Source: Pedosphaera sp. | GTDB lineage: Bacteria; Verrucomicrobiota; Verrucomicrobiae; Limisphaerales; Pedosphaeraceae | DNA: 10,965 nt | Direction of reading: 5' to 3' | Assembly: GCA_028293265.1 (NCBI GenBank) | Contig: JAQGPB010000435.1 | Coordinates: 1 to 10,965 of the forward strand | In this document: piece after piece, positions 1-8,387 of the stretch | Position numbering within the stretch: position 1 is the stretch's first letter | Layout of the letters: every line of letters starts with the position of its first letter | Translations under genes and position numbers: made by a program | The notes under the pieces: model-generated | Told to the model about the DNA's origin: nothing | The model's database searches: none | Seen by the model: only the letters and a program-made list of their open reading frames with translations

Positions 1-1
1 G

Positions 2-1072
2 ACCGGGCGCGCACCGGGGCGTCCGTTGAATCTCGTTTTGCTGTTGGATAATTCCGGCTCGATGGAGCGCGCGGACCGCGTGCAGATTTTGCGCGAGGCG
101 TTGCGCGTGCTCGCGGCGCAATTGCAGCCGCAGGACACGCTGAGCATCGTCACCTTCGCGCGCACGGCGCAGTTGGTGGCGGATGGTGTGCCCGGCAGCC
201 AGGCGGGCGCGGCGATGGAAAAAGTCGCGGGCCTCACCCCGCAAGGCGGCACGAACCTCGAGGACGCCATGAAACTAGCCTACGAAACCGCACTGCGTCA
301 TTATTTTGCCAATGGGAGTGGGGTGAACCGCGTCGTCCTGCTTACGGACGGCGCGGCCAATTTAGGAAACGTGGACGCCAGCGTACTCAAGCAAAAGGTC
401 GAGTCGGAGCGCAAGCAGGGCATCGCGTTGGATTGTTTCGGCATCGGCTGGGAGGGTTACAATGACGACCTGCTCGAAGTCCTGGCGCGCAATGGCGACG
501 GCCGTTACGGCTTTCTCAACACGCCCGAGGAGGCCGCGACCGGTTTCGCGCATCAACTGGCCGGCGCATTGAACGTCGCCGCAGCGGATGTGAAGGTGCA
601 GGTTGAATTCAATCCCCGTCGCGTGACAGTTTATCGGCAGATCGGTTACGCGAAGTTGCAACTCACCAAAGAGCAGTTCCGCGACAACACCGTGGACGCC
701 GCCGAAATCGGCGCGGCGGAAGCCGGCAACGCGCTCTACACCTTGGAAGTAAATCCGAACGGCGACGGCCCGCTCGCCACCGTGCGTGTCCGTTACAAAG
801 TTCCCGGCACCGATGAATTTCACGAGCACGAATGGGCGGTGCCGTACCAGGGAAATGCCGTTACGCTCGAACAATCCAGTCCTGCGATGCGCTTGGCCGC
901 GACCGCCAGCGCGTTTTCCGAATGGCTCGCCACAAGTCCTTACGCCGCCGAAGTCACGCCCGACGCGTTGTTGCACGACCTCGCCGGTGTGCCAGAGGTC
1001 TATGGCGCGGACGAACGTCCGAAGAAATTGGAATGGATGCTCCGCCAAGCGAAGAGCCTCTCGGGGAAATAA
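2..1072 (+). CDS. VWA-domain protein, YfbK-like (5' partial)
   Basis: The reading frame is open to the left edge of the window, and the residues before the first possible start (TTG at 26) already read as the usual lead-in to a VWA domain, so the true start lies upstream. The first visible half is a von Willebrand A domain with a complete metal-binding MIDAS: DNSGS (Asp codon 47-49), a Thr in GGTNLEDAM (codon 251-253) and an Asp in LLTDGAAN (codon 347-349). The second half (from about base 590) matches the YfbK C-terminal domain (DUF3520), with landmarks IGYAKLQL, a DAAEIGAAEAGNALY stretch and a C-terminal helical part. In this family the VWA domain binds metal and probably ligand proteins; the usual N-terminal secretion signal would be upstream. 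No substrate can be read from the sequence. It precedes the small secreted protein by 95 bases and the giant envelope protein after that, which suggests a shared envelope function (inference). Confidence 0.9.
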   Translation, partial: TGRAPGRPLNLVLLLDNSGSMERADRVQILREALRVLAAQLQPQDTLSIVTFARTAQLVADGVPGSQAGAAMEKVAGLTPQGGTNLEDAMKLAYETALRHYFANGSGVNRVVLLTDGAANLGNVDASVLKQKVESERKQGIALDCFGIGWEGYNDDLLEVLARNGDGRYGFLNTPEEAATGFAHQLAGALNVAAADVKVQVEFNPRRVTVYRQIGYAKLQLTKEQFRDNTVDAAEIGAAEAGNALYTLEVNPNGDGPLATVRVRYKVPGTDEFHEHEWAVPYQGNAVTLEQSSPAMRLAATASAFSEWLATSPYAAEVTPDALLHDLAGVPEVYGADERPKKLEWMLRQAKSLSGK

Positions 1073-1167
1073 AACAAACAACAAACAAATTTTTTACGTC
1101 CGTTTTACAACTTGGAGAAGCAAGCAGGGCAAAATGTTTGCAGTGAATCATCAATCAGCGAGGTCAT

Positions 1168-1653
1168 ATGACAAAAATACAATTCATGGTTTGTGTTTTG
1201 GCGGTGTTGCTGGGTTTCGGCTTGGTTGGCGAAGCATCCGAGGTCCCGAAGGCCGGCGCCACTTATGAATGGAACACCCGGCTTGAACTCAGCGCCGAGC
1301 AACAGAAGCTGTTGCATTTATATACCCAGTTCGAAATCGCTTCGTCCGATGCGGCGAAAGGACGCGCCTTGGAGGAGGAGATCAACCGGCTGAAAGTACA
1401 GTTGGGCACGAACGCGGTGCGCCGCGCCCGCGCGGGCGAACTCGTGGTTACACCTACGGGTCAGACCAATCAATTCAGCATTTACAATCCATCGGCCGAG
1501 AACGTGTCTTTTACGGTATCCATCAAGGGAGACGAGCAGAGAATGGGTACCAGGATGGCGTCCATGGGACGCGATACTTATCTGCCAGCCCATGGCACGT
1601 TGTTGGTGACGAACCTTTATTGGACCACTCCCCGCATGGACATGCGCAAGTAA
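1168..1653 (+). CDS. Small secreted protein of unknown family
   Basis: 161 residues. I do not recognise the family. The first 23-24 residues form a Sec signal peptide (Lys3, then a hydrophobic run VCVLAVLLGFGLVG, with likely cleavage after GEA). Residues about 40-80 are strongly helical and charged (LSAEQQKLLHLY, ALEEEINRLKVQL). Residues about 90-155 look like a small beta-sandwich (FSIYNPSAENVSFTVSI, then LLVTNLYW). There is no later membrane helix, so the mature product should be periplasmic or secreted. The ATG is favoured by GAGGT at 1160-1164, although the spacing is short (3 bases), and by the signal peptide beginning there. It sits between the VWA gene and the giant envelope protein, with 37 bases to the latter, so it may be an accessory subunit of the same system (inference). 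An AT-rich patch (about 1070-1095) precedes it; I see no convincing promoter or terminator there. Confidence 0.72.
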   Translation: MTKIQFMVCVLAVLLGFGLVGEASEVPKAGATYEWNTRLELSAEQQKLLHLYTQFEIASSDAAKGRALEEEINRLKVQLGTNAVRRARAGELVVTPTGQTNQFSIYNPSAENVSFTVSIKGDEQRMGTRMASMGRDTYLPAHGTLLVTNLYWTTPRMDMRK

Positions 1654-1690
1654 GGAGTTGAACCATCTTTAATTCAACCTTCCCATCATT

Positions 1691-4600
1691 ATGAAACTAC
1701 ACAGACTCACTACGTTTCTTTGCGCCTTGCTACTTATGCCTGTCGCGCTGTCAGCCGGCGCTCCAGCAACAACCACACCGGTCGTCCTGCGCGATTTCAA
1801 ACTTGTCGGCGATCTGCATGCTGGGCGCGCAGCCTTCACGCTGACGGCCACGGCGCATGTCGAAAATTCCAGCGGCGGCACGCTTGATTTGCTGTCAGGC
1901 ACCGTGGCGCTCACGGAGGTCGGGCCGCATCCGAAGTGGCGCGTGCGTGTGGATCAAAACAATTTTGTGCTCGCATTCGACCGCGCGGGAGATCATCCCA
2001 TCAAGCTCAAATTCACTGCGGCGGTCAAACCCGGCGACGGCTGGAACACGGTGGATTTTCACGTTGCGCCAAGCGCGCTGCAACCGATTGTTTTGCAAGG
2101 TTTGGCGGCGGACACACAATTTCAGTTCGTGGGCGCGGCACGGCCCGAGCGCGTTGGTTCAGATTTCACGAGCTTCCTGCCGGATGATGGCGCGGTAAAA
2201 CTTTCCTGGAAAGAAGCGCGGCCCGAAGTCGAGGGCAAACTTTTCTACGCCGCCGAGGCGCTTTCGCAAATCACCGTCCGCCCCGGCCTGATGCGCCAGA
2301 CGGCGTTGCTTGATTTCAAGGTGATGCAGGGCGAACTGACACAGGTGGTGATGTCGTTGCGCGGCGCGGGCGAAGTCACACGCGTGCAGGGCGATCAAGT
2401 GCTGGCGTGGAATGTCGAGCCGGCGCAAAACTCCGGCGAGCGGCGGCTGGTTGTCCATCTCAACCAGCCGCAGAAGGACCATTTCGCGCTCCAGGTGCAG
2501 ATGCAAACGCCACTGGGCGCGTTCCCGCAGGTCACCGACGCGATGCAGTTGCGCCCCGACGGCGCGACCCGTTACGCGGGCTGGATTCGCGTCGTCAACG
2601 AAGGCGCGGTGCGGCTCGAAGTCGCGCAGGCGAGCGGCCTCTCGCAGATTTCGCCCGAGCAATTTCCGGAAACTGACGCGACCAAGGCGCTTTTTTCCGC
2701 GTCCGGCGTGCAACGTTTTGCCTATCGCTTTTCCGGCGCAGATTTTGCGCTGCGCATCCAGGCGGACCAAATCCTGCCCGAACTGAGCGTCTCGCAGGTG
2801 GCGTCATATAATCTGGGCGAAAACGAACTGGCGATTGACGCCGAGATTGAACTGGACGTTCGCGAAGCGCCGTTGCGCGAATTGCTGCTGCGCGTCCCCA
2901 AGGGTTACGCCATCGCGCGCCTCACGGCGTCGGGCTTGTCGGATTATTTTCTCACCGAACCGGCAGGGCAGGGTGACGCCGACTTGCGGCTGGTTTACAG
3001 CGAGCCGATGACCGGCCGCCAGTTGATCCAGCTTCGCCTCGAACATAATCAGGCGCTCGGTGCGGCGAGCTGGACGTTGCCGCGCGTGGAAGTGCCCAAG
3101 GCAAAGTCCGTACGCGGGCATGTGGCGGTGTCAGCGGACGCGGGCTTTCGTTTGACCGCGGAACGGACGCAATCACTCGTGGAAATTGCGACCGCATTTT
3201 TCCCTCGCAAAGTCGCCGGCATTCAAACCGCATTTCGGCTCAACGACGCCGCGTGGGAAGCCACGCTGCGCGTCGAACGCCTGCCGCAGACCATCCAGGC
3301 GGATGTGTTTCATCTGTTTTCCATCGGCGAAGGCATCGCGTACGGCAGCAGCGTGATGAACTATGCCGTCTCCGGCGCGCCGGTCGCGGCGTTTCGCGTC
3401 GAATTGTCGGATGAATATTTCAACGTCGAATTCACCGGCAAGGATATTCGTAACTGGCAGAAAACAGGCAGCGGTTATCTCGTGCAACTGCACACGCCCG
3501 TTTCCGGTTCCTACACCTTGCTCGCCACTTATGAGCGGCCGTTCAAGCCCCAGGGCGAAACGCTCGCCTTCACCGGCGCGCGCCCGACCGATGCCCAATC
3601 CGAACAGGGCCACACGCTCGTCATCAGCGCGTATCAATTTCAGGTGAAGCCCGCCGAGGTTTCGCCCAGCCTGTTGCCGCTCGAAGTTGGCGAAGTGCCG
3701 CCGGAATACCGGTTGTTCTTCGACGCGCCGGTGCTCGCCGCGTATCGTTACACTTCGCGCCCTTTTAACCTGCGCCTCGCGCTCACTCCGCGAGTGCAAC
3801 ACGACTCGCTCAGCCAGGTCGTGGACCGCGCGACGCTCACCACCCGCATCACGAAAGAAGGACAGGTGCTGACTGACGTGCGCTACTTCGTGAAGAACCG
3901 GGGCAACCCGAACTTCCGCGTCACGCTTCCCGTTGGAGCGACGAATTTGTGGTCGGCCACGGTGAATGGCGCAGCCGTGGTTCCGGTGATTGATGGAAAT
4001 GCCGAACTCATCCCCCTGCCACAGCACGCCGACCCCAACAGCGTGCTGACCGTGGACCTCAAGCTCGCCGCGCAATCGGACGACCCCGCGCGTGTGACGG
4101 TCGCCGCTCCCATCGTGGGCGCGCCGGTGATGCTGGCAGAATGGAAACTGGAACCCGACGCCGGCCAAAGGCTCGTCTATCGCAAAGGCTCGCTCACGCC
4201 CATTGACGGCATGCCGGACGTTTCCGGTTTTGCGGAACTGGCGCGGCTGTTCAGCGGCAATGAGGCGATGCACGCAATTCAATTGCTGCTCGCCGCTATT
4301 TTGCTGGCGGGGATTGCGCTCGGCGTCTGGCGTTGGACCGCGCTGCAAAACTCCGGCAAATTCAGCGCGCGGCATATTTTGGGAACGGCGTCCGGGCTGC
4401 TTGCGTTCGGCCTGGCCGTGAGCGCGCTATTAAATCTCGGCGACTTGGCCGCGCTCGAAAACCGCGCCGTTCCTACCGATGCGACGTTCCTAGCGCCGGT
4501 GCAACAGGCGGGCAGCAGCTTGAGCATCGAAGTGGCCAACCTGCCGGTGAAGGCATCTGCGTCCAGTTACTTTGTGTTTGCCTGGCCTGTGCTGCTCGCC

Positions 4601-7600
4601 CTGCTGGTGTGGGCCTACGGCGCGATGAAGGACAACTTCGCAGCCAAGTCAGCGTGCGGAATTTTAAGTTGGACGATGCTGGCCTGGGCTGCGTTGCGCT
4701 GGCCCAACGGCGCGCTGGCATTCTGTCTTGTGCTGGTTGCGTTTCTTTTGGTGCGCGTGGCAATTCCCGCTTTGCGTTTGCTCTGGCAATTGCCGCGGCG
4801 CTCAACTCCACCGACAGCCTCGCAGGCATCGCCAGCCGTTGCCGCTTTGATGCTGGGTGGATTGATTTGGTTGATCCTGGGCAACACAACGGTTTCGGCA
4901 AAGACCACCGCGCAACCGCTCCAAGAGCCGCCAATGGCGGAGTCAGTCACGCAGCAAATTCGCGTCGAAGAAAAGTTCGCGCTGGCCACGGCGAAAATCC
5001 ATTGGCAGGCGGTGAAAGGCCAGACGCTCCCGGTGTTGTTCGAGCCAGCGGTGTTGACGCACATCACTTATCCAACACGCGCGCTCAAACTCGTCGAAGT
5101 CCCGTTCGGTTCGCGCCGCGCGCAACAACTGCTCGCCCAGGAAAGCGGCGCGTTCGACATTGAGGTGCAATATCAAATTCAGGTTTCCAAAAAAGATGGC
5201 ATCAGCGGCTTTGCGTTGCCGACCCAAAACGGTTTGATCAACCAGCTCAATCTGATCCTCGCAAATCTTGATGTAGATGTGCTTTCGCCGCAGGCGGTTT
5301 CGATTCAACGCAGCGCCGCCGGCAGCAACACCGTCGCCACGCTGGTCATGTCGCCTCTGGGCGAACCGTGGGTGGGTTGGCGTCCGCGCAGCCGAGATGT
5401 GAAGCTCGAAAAACCAGTGTTCTACGCCGAAATTTACCAGCTTTACGTGCCGTCCGCCGGAGTGATCGAAGGCGCGCATTACGCCGCGATCCGTCCGGCC
5501 CAGGGCGAATTGGGCGAACTCATTTTCGACGTGCCCAAAGGCGCGACCATCACCGACGTAGCCGAGCCGCCAAATGCCGCCGGCACCGCGCCAGTGGTTT
5601 CGTTGTGGCGTTTCGATCCCGACACGCGTAAGTTGCGCGTGAATCTGAATCCGCCGCAGTCGCGGCCCTTCGCGCTCGTGTTGCGCTCGCAGGTTGCGAC
5701 CGGGCCGCTGCCGTTGGACCAATCAGTCGGGCTCGTCTCCGTCGAAAATGCCGCCGAACAAATCGGCCTGCTCGGCATCGCGACCGGCTACGAAGTCCAA
5801 CTCGACAATGTCACCGCCGACGGTTTTTCGCCGATCAACCTCGAAGATTTTCCGGGTGGCGTGGCGCAATTGCTGGCGGCGCAGTTCCCCGGCTTCACCG
5901 TGCATCGCGCGTTCCGTTACGCGGATGCCAGGGCCGTCGCTTCGCTCAAGGCTTCCGCAGTCGAACCGGATGTGCGCGTGGAAACGCAGGACACGCTTTC
6001 GCTCGGCGAAGATCGCACCGTGCTGGCGGCAAACCTGACGGTGAACATCACCCGCGCCGGAATTTTTCGGCTGAGCTTTTTGCTCCCCGCCGGGATGGAC
6101 GTGGAGTCGGTCAGCGGCCAGTCGCTGAGCCATTGGACGGAATCGAAAACCGACGCCGGACGTGTGATCACGCTGCATCTGCGCGGCAAAACCGAGGGCG
6201 AACAGCAGTTTGCGGTCAGCCTTACGGGAGCGGGCATCAAGGCCACGAATGGCTGGGCCGCGCCGCAATTGGTGTTGCGCGAAGCCAGCAAGCAGCGCGG
6301 CACTTTGCTCGTCGTGCCGGAACAGGGGATGCGTTTGCAGATTGCCAGGCGCGACGGCGTCACGCAATTGGACCCGCAAAAATCCGGCATCCACCAGAAA
6401 GGCGTGCTGGCGTTCCGCGTGCTGCAAACGCCGTGGGACCTTGCGCTCGACATCGAGCAGGTCGAGCCGTGGATTCAGGTGACGAGCCTCCAGCACGCCG
6501 TCGTGAGCGAAGCGCAGGTAAAGGTCATCGCGAACCTGCAATATCAGATTGAGAATACAGGCTTGAAGGCGTTTCGCGTTTTGCTGCCGACCAACGCCGA
6601 GAGCGTGCATTTTCAAGGCGAACAAGTGGCTGACTTTTTGCCGGTGAACGGGACCGTCACCAACGGTTTGCAAACGTGGGAAGTGAAATTGCACCGGCGC
6701 GTCATCGGCCAATATCTGCTCCAGGCATCCTACCAAACCCTCATGCCCGATCAGGCGACCGAGACCACGTTGCGCGGCGTGCAGGCCGTGGATGTGAATT
6801 TGCAGCGCGGTTTTCTCACGATTCAATCCGGCGGCCGCTTGCAGGTGCGGCCCGATGCCTCGCCCGCCGCATTGCAAGCCGCCGAATGGCAAAGCATCCC
6901 GCGCGCGTTGCAGCAGGACCTGGCCGCCGCGTCCGCCAACTTCGCCTATCGTCTCGTTGATCCCGCGTTCCAACTGCCCTTGAAACTGGACCGCCGCGAA
7001 GCCGCCAAACTCCTGCCCGCGCGCATCAACAACATCACCTTCACCTCGGTCATTTCGGACGACGGCGTCATGCTCACCCACGCGCGGCTCGAGATGCTTC
7101 CCGGCGACGAGCGGTTGCTCTCCGTCACGCTGCCGGAGCACAAAAATTTCTGGTTCGCCTTCGTCAACCAAAACGGCGTCTGGCCCTGGCGCGGCGCGCA
7201 GACCAACATCATCCTGATTCCGCTGGAGCAGCAGTCGCATAACGGGCAGGCGATCCCGGTCGAGTTTTTCTACACTGCGCAGGTCGGCGCGGCGGGCGGG
7301 CGGGCGGGAGATTTGCAACTGCTCGCGCCCAAGTTTGATCTGCCGTTGGAGAACATCACCTGGCGCGTTTTTCTCGACGAAAAATGGCAGGTCAAGCATT
7401 GGGGCGGCTCGTTCCAGCTCGACGAACAACAGGTCATCCCCTCCCAGCTCGCCGTGGACGCGCAAAGCTACCTCGCGAACGAAGCCAGCGCGAACCGCGA
7501 AAAAACCAAGGCCGCCGAGGAGATGCTCGCCATGGGCAACAGCCTGCTCCAAAACGGCGACCCTCAACAGGCCCGCCGCGCCTTTCAGTCCGCGTACGGC

Positions 7601-8098
7601 CTCAGCCAGGGCGACGACGCGTTCAATGAAGACTCACGCGTGCAGCTCAACAATCTCAAGCTGCAACAGGCTTTGGTGGGCCTGAACCTCCGCCAGGCCG
7701 CCGCGGCGGGCGACGCCACCGCGCTCGGCGGAAAATTTCGCGACCTCCGCGACCGCAAGCAGCTTGCCTACACGCAGCAGGACGCCAAGGACATCATCGA
7801 GCGCAATTCCGCCGACGAAAACGCCGCCTTCATGCGCCTCGCCGAACGGCTCATCCAGCAGCAGGACGCCGCCGTCAGCAGCCCCGCCGCGATCCGCGCC
7901 AGCATTCCTGAGCAGGGCCGCCTGCTCACCTTCAAGCGCGCGGTCGCCGTTGACCGCCTGGCCGATTTGAAAATCAATTTGCGAACTGCGGCCGTGAGCG
8001 CGGCGTCCTGGGGTGTGCGTTTTTTGATCCTCACCGGTACGTTGTTGATCTGCGCCGCGTTCGCTTGGTCCGCGCGTTTGTTTAGTGGGGCGAAATGA
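1691..8098 (+). CDS. Giant duplicated envelope protein with central six-helix membrane core
   Basis: 2135 residues, no named family recognised. Layout: signal peptide 1-22 (FLCALLLMPVALSAGA); beta-rich ectodomain 1 at about 30-850; six membrane helices at about 863-882, 895-916, 960-979, 987-1004, 1007-1028 and 1048-1064; ectodomain 2 at about 1071-1910; a helical stretch at about 1920-2090 with one TPR-like unit near 1941-1975; and a last helix at about 2107-2127 ending in a short basic tail (SARLFSGAK). Positive charges fall in the loops after helices 1, 3 and 5 and in the tail, so both ectodomains should be outside the cytoplasmic membrane. The two ectodomains align with each other at a near-constant offset of about 1060-1070 residues, and each contains repeated modules of about 165 residues. 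The ATG is the only usual start, because a TAA lies in frame at 1670-1672 and the signal peptide follows directly. An AAGGAG at 1652-1657 is too far away to serve it, so initiation appears to lack a normal Shine-Dalgarno site. A scaffold, sensor or adhesion role is possible; the function is unknown. Confidence 0.88.
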   Translation: MKLHRLTTFLCALLLMPVALSAGAPATTTPVVLRDFKLVGDLHAGRAAFTLTATAHVENSSGGTLDLLSGTVALTEVGPHPKWRVRVDQNNFVLAFDRAGDHPIKLKFTAAVKPGDGWNTVDFHVAPSALQPIVLQGLAADTQFQFVGAARPERVGSDFTSFLPDDGAVKLSWKEARPEVEGKLFYAAEALSQITVRPGLMRQTALLDFKVMQGELTQVVMSLRGAGEVTRVQGDQVLAWNVEPAQNSGERRLVVHLNQPQKDHFALQVQMQTPLGAFPQVTDAMQLRPDGATRYAGWIRVVNEGAVRLEVAQASGLSQISPEQFPETDATKALFSASGVQRFAYRFSGADFALRIQADQILPELSVSQVASYNLGENELAIDAEIELDVREAPLRELLLRVPKGYAIARLTASGLSDYFLTEPAGQGDADLRLVYSEPMTGRQLIQLRLEHNQALGAASWTLPRVEVPKAKSVRGHVAVSADAGFRLTAERTQSLVEIATAFFPRKVAGIQTAFRLNDAAWEATLRVERLPQTIQADVFHLFSIGEGIAYGSSVMNYAVSGAPVAAFRVELSDEYFNVEFTGKDIRNWQKTGSGYLVQLHTPVSGSYTLLATYERPFKPQGETLAFTGARPTDAQSEQGHTLVISAYQFQVKPAEVSPSLLPLEVGEVPPEYRLFFDAPVLAAYRYTSRPFNLRLALTPRVQHDSLSQVVDRATLTTRITKEGQVLTDVRYFVKNRGNPNFRVTLPVGATNLWSATVNGAAVVPVIDGNAELIPLPQHADPNSVLTVDLKLAAQSDDPARVTVAAPIVGAPVMLAEWKLEPDAGQRLVYRKGSLTPIDGMPDVSGFAELARLFSGNEAMHAIQLLLAAILLAGIALGVWRWTALQNSGKFSARHILGTASGLLAFGLAVSALLNLGDLAALENRAVPTDATFLAPVQQAGSSLSIEVANLPVKASASSYFVFAWPVLLALLVWAYGAMKDNFAAKSACGILSWTMLAWAALRWPNGALAFCLVLVAFLLVRVAIPALRLLWQLPRRSTPPTASQASPAVAALMLGGLIWLILGNTTVSAKTTAQPLQEPPMAESVTQQIRVEEKFALATAKIHWQAVKGQTLPVLFEPAVLTHITYPTRALKLVEVPFGSRRAQQLLAQESGAFDIEVQYQIQVSKKDGISGFALPTQNGLINQLNLILANLDVDVLSPQAVSIQRSAAGSNTVATLVMSPLGEPWVGWRPRSRDVKLEKPVFYAEIYQLYVPSAGVIEGAHYAAIRPAQGELGELIFDVPKGATITDVAEPPNAAGTAPVVSLWRFDPDTRKLRVNLNPPQSRPFALVLRSQVATGPLPLDQSVGLVSVENAAEQIGLLGIATGYEVQLDNVTADGFSPINLEDFPGGVAQLLAAQFPGFTVHRAFRYADARAVASLKASAVEPDVRVETQDTLSLGEDRTVLAANLTVNITRAGIFRLSFLLPAGMDVESVSGQSLSHWTESKTDAGRVITLHLRGKTEGEQQFAVSLTGAGIKATNGWAAPQLVLREASKQRGTLLVVPEQGMRLQIARRDGVTQLDPQKSGIHQKGVLAFRVLQTPWDLALDIEQVEPWIQVTSLQHAVVSEAQVKVIANLQYQIENTGLKAFRVLLPTNAESVHFQGEQVADFLPVNGTVTNGLQTWEVKLHRRVIGQYLLQASYQTLMPDQATETTLRGVQAVDVNLQRGFLTIQSGGRLQVRPDASPAALQAAEWQSIPRALQQDLAAASANFAYRLVDPAFQLPLKLDRREAAKLLPARINNITFTSVISDDGVMLTHARLEMLPGDERLLSVTLPEHKNFWFAFVNQNGVWPWRGAQTNIILIPLEQQSHNGQAIPVEFFYTAQVGAAGGRAGDLQLLAPKFDLPLENITWRVFLDEKWQVKHWGGSFQLDEQQVIPSQLAVDAQSYLANEASANREKTKAAEEMLAMGNSLLQNGDPQQARRAFQSAYGLSQGDDAFNEDSRVQLNNLKLQQALVGLNLRQAAAAGDATALGGKFRDLRDRKQLAYTQQDAKDIIERNSADENAAFMRLAERLIQQQDAAVSSPAAIRASIPEQGRLLTFKRAVAVDRLADLKINLRTAAVSAASWGVRFLILTGTLLICAAFAWSARLFSGAK
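1793..4195 (+). repeat. Protein-level repeat unit 1 (ectodomain 1)
   Basis: Encodes residues about 35-835 of the giant protein. It is a string of beta-rich modules, each opened by a motif of aromatic-Arg followed by an alternating hydrophobic strand: LFYAAEALSQITV (184-196), FAYRFSGADFALRI (343-356), TAFRLNDAAWEATLRV (513-528) and AAYRYTSRPFNLRLAL (683-698). The last three openers are spaced 170 residues apart (aromatic at 345, 515 and 685). Between modules is a linker with a Gly and two strands, with Gly at 297 (GWIRV), 476 (GHVAV) and 640 (GHTLV). An earlier partial module probably covers 35-180. The similarity is degenerate and visible only in protein. Confidence 0.75.
4277..4885 (+). other. 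Central six-helix membrane core separating the two repeat units
   Basis: Encodes residues about 863-1065. The six hydrophobic segments are rich in Leu, Ala and Trp, for example LLLAAILLAGIALGVW, YFVFAWPVLLALLVWAY, LAFCLVLVAFLLVRVAI and ALMLGGLIWLIL. Short basic loops (QNSGKFSARH, KDNFAAK, LLWQLPRRS) fit the positive-inside rule. The 43-residue loop between helices 2 and 3 should be outside. No catalytic, transporter or intramembrane-protease motif was found. The even helix count returns the chain to the outside for ectodomain 2. Confidence 0.75.
4973..7420 (+). repeat. Protein-level repeat unit 2 (ectodomain 2)
   Basis: Encodes residues about 1095-1910, the diverged second copy of unit 1. 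The matching openers are VFYAEIYQLYV (1243-1253), HRAFRYADARAVASLKA (1405-1421), LAFRVLQTPWDLALDI (1573-1588) and FAYRLVDPAFQLPLKL (1751-1766). The matching linker Gly residues are 1362 (GIATGY), 1537 (RGTLLV) and 1707 (RGFLTI). Landmark pairs differ by 1059-1073 residues, including a Trp near the end of each unit (W818 and W1891). A linker signature close to S-x-I-x-x-E-x-FP occurs in both halves (318-326 and 1380-1388). Confidence 0.75.
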
Positions 8099-8311
8099 AA
8101 TCATGCTGGACTAAAGCCATCCCATGGGTCATCCTCTGACTCCAGTTATTGGAGCAGCAACCATTTCAATACAAATGTCGCCGGGATTATTCGTCTATGA
8201 TTGAATCATCAACACCACAAGTTGCACCGGGCAGGTCGTTTTGCCATCATACAAGCCTCGGTCAATGTAATGCCACGACTGATCCGGGAGCCAGCAAGAG
8301 CGGGAAGGTTG

Positions 8312-8340
8312 TTGACTAAGTTCACAATCCACTTGATAAC
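8312..8340 (+). promoter_or_regulatory. Candidate sigma-70-type promoter for the toxin-immunity pair
   Basis: TTGACT at 8312-8317 (5 of 6 against TTGACA) and GATAAC at 8335-8340 (4 of 6 against TATAAT) are separated by 17 bases, upstream of the toxin start at 8388. The 289-base gap 8099-8387 otherwise holds nothing I can name: a short CTCCA/TGGAG hairpin at 8140-8154 and the palindrome CCCATGGG at 8121-8128. The drop in GC starts in this gap, in keeping with an independent transcription start for the accessory genes. Confidence 0.35.
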
Positions 8341-8387
8341 CTTAAAGACGAGTGCAACACTGGCGCAAGGAAAGTGAATAATTTATT

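Noticed and set aside
362..1084. Long minus-strand open frame (240 codons) opposite the VWA gene
   Set aside because: It is antisense to a clear VWA/YfbK coding region, and its residues show no domain; high GC opens shadow frames.
1073..1100. AT-rich run with T6 after the VWA gene as a terminator
   Set aside because: No stem precedes the T run, so it is not an intrinsic terminator.
3173..4375. Minus-strand open frame of 400 codons
   Set aside because: Same reason: antisense to well-supported repeat modules, no recognisable family.
5723..7567. Very long minus-strand open frame (614 codons) opposite the giant gene
   Set aside because: The + strand carries an ordered repeat architecture with conserved spacing, while the antisense product is Arg/His/Gln-rich without domains. 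It is a GC-driven shadow.
8140..8154. Hairpin CTCCA/TGGAG as terminator of the giant gene
   Set aside because: The stem is only 5 bp with no T-tract after it, too weak to call.
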